A stretch of DNA of 6,322 bases from Eubacteriales bacterium. GTDB taxonomy: Bacteria > Bacillota > Clostridia > Christensenellales > CAG-138. The stretch lies in the NCBI GenBank assembly GCA_028701165.1, contig JAQVRG010000099.1, positions 1-6,322 on the forward strand. The letters are read 5' to 3'. The notes under the pieces were generated by a model. That model worked only from the letters and a program-made list of their open reading frames with translations. It did no database searches and was not told the DNA's origin. Position numbers and translations under genes: made by a program. Positions 5,441-6,322 of this stretch are shown here, in pieces. Position 1 is the first letter of the stretch, and every line of letters starts with the position of its first letter.

Positions 5441-6074
5441 ATGCCGCGGCGATGGAAGCCTGCGCAAGTATATAGGTAAGCATTACGGCAAAATTACTAT
5501 CCTCCTGCTGCACGCAAACCGTCCATGAAAGTATGGTATCCGAGAGTATAAACAACAGCGATCCCGCAAACAGCAGCGCCGTAGGAAGCCCCGGCGCGCG
5601 AAGGAGACTTAAGAGCGCACACGCGCTGGTGCCGCAAAGAAAAAGCATATAGCCTATAGCGCCCGCCATGAGCTTGGTGGAAACGAAACGGCGCGCCCGC
5701 ACATAAACGGCCGCCAAGTATAGGGCGTATCCAAACGCCATAAGGATCACGCGCAGCGGCGTGCAGGCGGCAAAGCCAAAGTGCAGCGCTATCGCGCGCA
5801 TATAGCAGATATGCCCAAGCCCGAAAGCGAGCATGCCCAGCGCGAACAGCGGCGACTGATTTTTGCATAGCAAAAACGCGTCGCCCACGCAGCCCAGCAG
5901 CAGACCCGCGACCACAAGCGGCTCGATGCGCTTCGCCCATAGGCAATAGGCAACGCAGATCATAGGCAGCAGCATGACCTTAGTCGGCATACGAAGCTTA
6001 TGGTTTTTATCCCAGCAGGCTTTTAGATGTACGATGCACAGAATCGTCAACAAAGGAATAGCAAAATATTTCAT
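5430..6074 (-). CDS. YhhN/TMEM86-family membrane protein (lysoplasmalogenase-like)
   Basis: This 214-residue protein has about eight membrane helices and very few long loops. It shows the YhhN signature in order: a T-K-V-M-L-L-P segment (31-37), L-L-L-G-C-V-G-D-A-F-L-L with conserved Asp65, G-M-L-A-F-G-L-G-H-I-C-Y with His88, G-S-L-L-F-I-L-S-D-T-I-L with Asp179, and a final L-T-Y-I-L-A-Q helix. Family members such as human TMEM86B hydrolyse the vinyl-ether bond of lysoplasmalogens. Plasmalogens occur in many anaerobic clostridia, so a role in ether-lipid turnover is plausible but not shown. It is the first gene of the minus-strand series and ends 24 nt before the WYL-regulator gene. ATG 6074 has no ribosome site but lies 5 nt after a perfect extended -10. 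Confidence 0.88.
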   Translation of the reverse strand: MKYFAIPLLTILCIVHLKACWDKNHKLRMPTKVMLLPMICVAYCLWAKRIEPLVVAGLLLGCVGDAFLLCKNQSPLFALGMLAFGLGHICYMRAIALHFGFAACTPLRVILMAFGYALYLAAVYVRARRFVSTKLMAGAIGYMLFLCGTSACALLSLLRAPGLPTALLFAGSLLFILSDTILSWTVCVQQEDSNFAVMLTYILAQASIAAAFAM

Positions 6075-6089
6075 ATGGTATTATACCAT
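6075..6089. repeat. Perfect 7-1-7 inverted repeat over the YhhN-gene -10
   Basis: ATGGTAT (6075-6081) and ATACCAT (6083-6089) form a perfect inverted repeat around a single T. It covers the whole extended -10 of the YhhN-like gene. The plus strand therefore reads TGGTATTAT (6076-6084), also extended-10-like. It could be a repressor operator or a symmetric bidirectional -10. Confidence 0.5.
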
Positions 6090-6107
6090 GTAATGGCTCG
6101 TTAAGAA
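6080..6107 (-). promoter_or_regulatory. Extended -10 promoter for the YhhN-like gene, predicted leaderless
   Basis: TGGTATAAT (6088-6080, minus strand) is a perfect extended -10 lying 5 nt before ATG 6074, so transcription should start at or next to the start codon. A -35 is weak: TTCTTA (6107-6102) at 16 bp has 3 of 6 matches. The extended -10 may make a good -35 unnecessary. Confidence 0.5.
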
Positions 6108-6143
6108 AGCGTTACGAAAACAAATATGGTACGTACGAAATAA
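6100..6143 (+). repeat. Helically phased short direct repeats
   Basis: GTTAAGAAAGC (6100-6110) is followed immediately by GTTACGAAAAC (6111-6121; 9 of 11 positions the same), and GTACGAAATAA at 6133 repeats the core. Starts at 6100, 6111 and 6133 fall at 11-bp steps, on one face of the helix, just upstream of the plus-strand -10. This could be a regulator-binding array for the iron-sulfur gene or the divergent YhhN-like gene. Confidence 0.35.
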
Positions 6144-6146
6144 TTG

Positions 6147-6155
6147 TGGTATACT
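6147..6155 (+). promoter_or_regulatory. Extended -10 promoter of the iron-sulfur scaffold-like gene
   Basis: TGGTATACT (6147-6155) is an extended -10 with 5 of 6 matches in the hexamer. Sequences 16-18 bp upstream do not resemble TTGACA (TGGTAC at 6127-6132 is the best placed), so it may need an activator or rely on the extended element. The predicted start near 6162 gives a leader of about 62 nt. Confidence 0.5.
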
Positions 6156-6170
6156 GTACTTGGAATAATT

Positions 6171-6201
6171 GGCTTGCTACAGGGCATTACGCCCAGCTGC
6201 C
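6171..6201 (+). promoter_or_regulatory. Leader stem-loop ahead of the iron-sulfur scaffold-like gene
   Basis: An RNA hairpin can form with an outer stem GGC/GCC (6171-6173 with 6199-6201), a middle stem GCT/AGC (6176-6178 with 6195-6197), a 3-nt ACA bulge, and an upper stem GGGC/GCCC (6182-6185 with 6191-6194) closing loop ATTAC. It ends 9 nt before the AAGGAGG ribosome site and is not followed by a T run, so it is not a terminator. It could affect mRNA stability or bind a protein. It resembles no riboswitch I recognise. Confidence 0.35.
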
Positions 6202-6223
6202 TTAAACAAAAAGGAGGATATTC

Positions 6224-6322
6224 ATGCAGTATTCACGCGAAGTGGAAGAAATGGTCTGCGTTTGCAAGGGCGCAAAGCATGATCCGGCTCCGATACCCGA
6301 GGAGGGTAATTGGGTCAAAGCC
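6224..6322 (+). CDS. Iron-sulfur cluster scaffold-like protein, N-terminus only (cut by window end)
   Basis: Thirty-three codons are visible, starting from ATG 6224 behind a perfect ribosome site AAGGAGG (6211-6217, 6 nt spacing). The N-terminus (M-Q-Y-S-R-E-V-E-E-M, then C-V-C-K-G-A-K-H, then P-A-P-I-P-E-E-G-N-W-V-K-A) resembles, from memory, the conserved start of a clostridial IscU/NifU-like protein annotated as an iron-sulfur cluster assembly scaffold and usually next to a GGGtGRT-protein gene. Two cysteines (residues 12 and 14) are present. The catalytic or cluster-binding part of that family lies further on and cannot be seen, so the call rests on the N-terminal pattern alone. The frame is open to the window edge. 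It is divergent from the YhhN-like gene and has its own extended -10 and structured leader. Confidence 0.6.
   Translation, partial: MQYSREVEEMVCVCKGAKHDPAPIPEEGNWVKA

Overview
The window looks like chromosomal DNA of an endospore-forming, moderately GC-rich Firmicute, probably in the class Clostridia. The main reason is a yabP-yabQ-divIC gene order followed by a Ppx/GppA phosphatase gene. YabP and YabQ are known only from spore formers, and this order is a hallmark of that part of Bacillus and Clostridium chromosomes. The phylum call is fairly secure; genus and family cannot be read from the window.

Positions 1-322 hold no convincing protein gene. They contain a strong leftward sigma-A-type promoter (193-165) reading into an AT-rich stretch with nested inverted repeats that ends in a T run at the window edge, possibly a small structured RNA or a long leader. 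They also contain a rightward sigma-E-like promoter (244-273) in front of yabP. Next come four plus-strand genes, tightly packed apart from one gap: yabP, yabQ, a 63-nt gap with its own sigma-A-like promoter, divIC, and a Ppx/GppA phosphatase gene that starts on the TGATG overlap with divIC. The layout suggests that sporulation genes and vegetative genes are driven by separate promoters. A monocistronic TetR-family regulator (2245-2808) follows, with a well-matched promoter, a duplicated operator-like motif, and an intrinsic terminator that lies inside the 3' end of the convergent gene.

The minus strand from 6074 to 2805 carries four genes transcribed leftward: a YhhN/TMEM86-like membrane protein, a WYL-domain regulator, an EamA/DMT permease, and a DUF2461 protein. 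Spacings are 24 nt, a 17-nt overlap, and 2 nt, so WYL, EamA and DUF2461 look like one operon. The first three have no Shine-Dalgarno sequence, but each has a perfect TATAAT 5 to 8 nt before its ATG, so transcription would start at or next to the start codon (leaderless mRNAs). DUF2461, the internal gene, does have a purine-rich ribosome site.

A divergent region (6075-6223) then carries an inverted repeat over the YhhN -10, 11-bp-phased direct repeats, an extended -10 and a leader hairpin. It precedes a plus-strand gene cut by the window end, whose N-terminus resembles a clostridial NifU/IscU-like iron-sulfur scaffold protein. All functions are inferred from motifs read by eye; no database search was possible.
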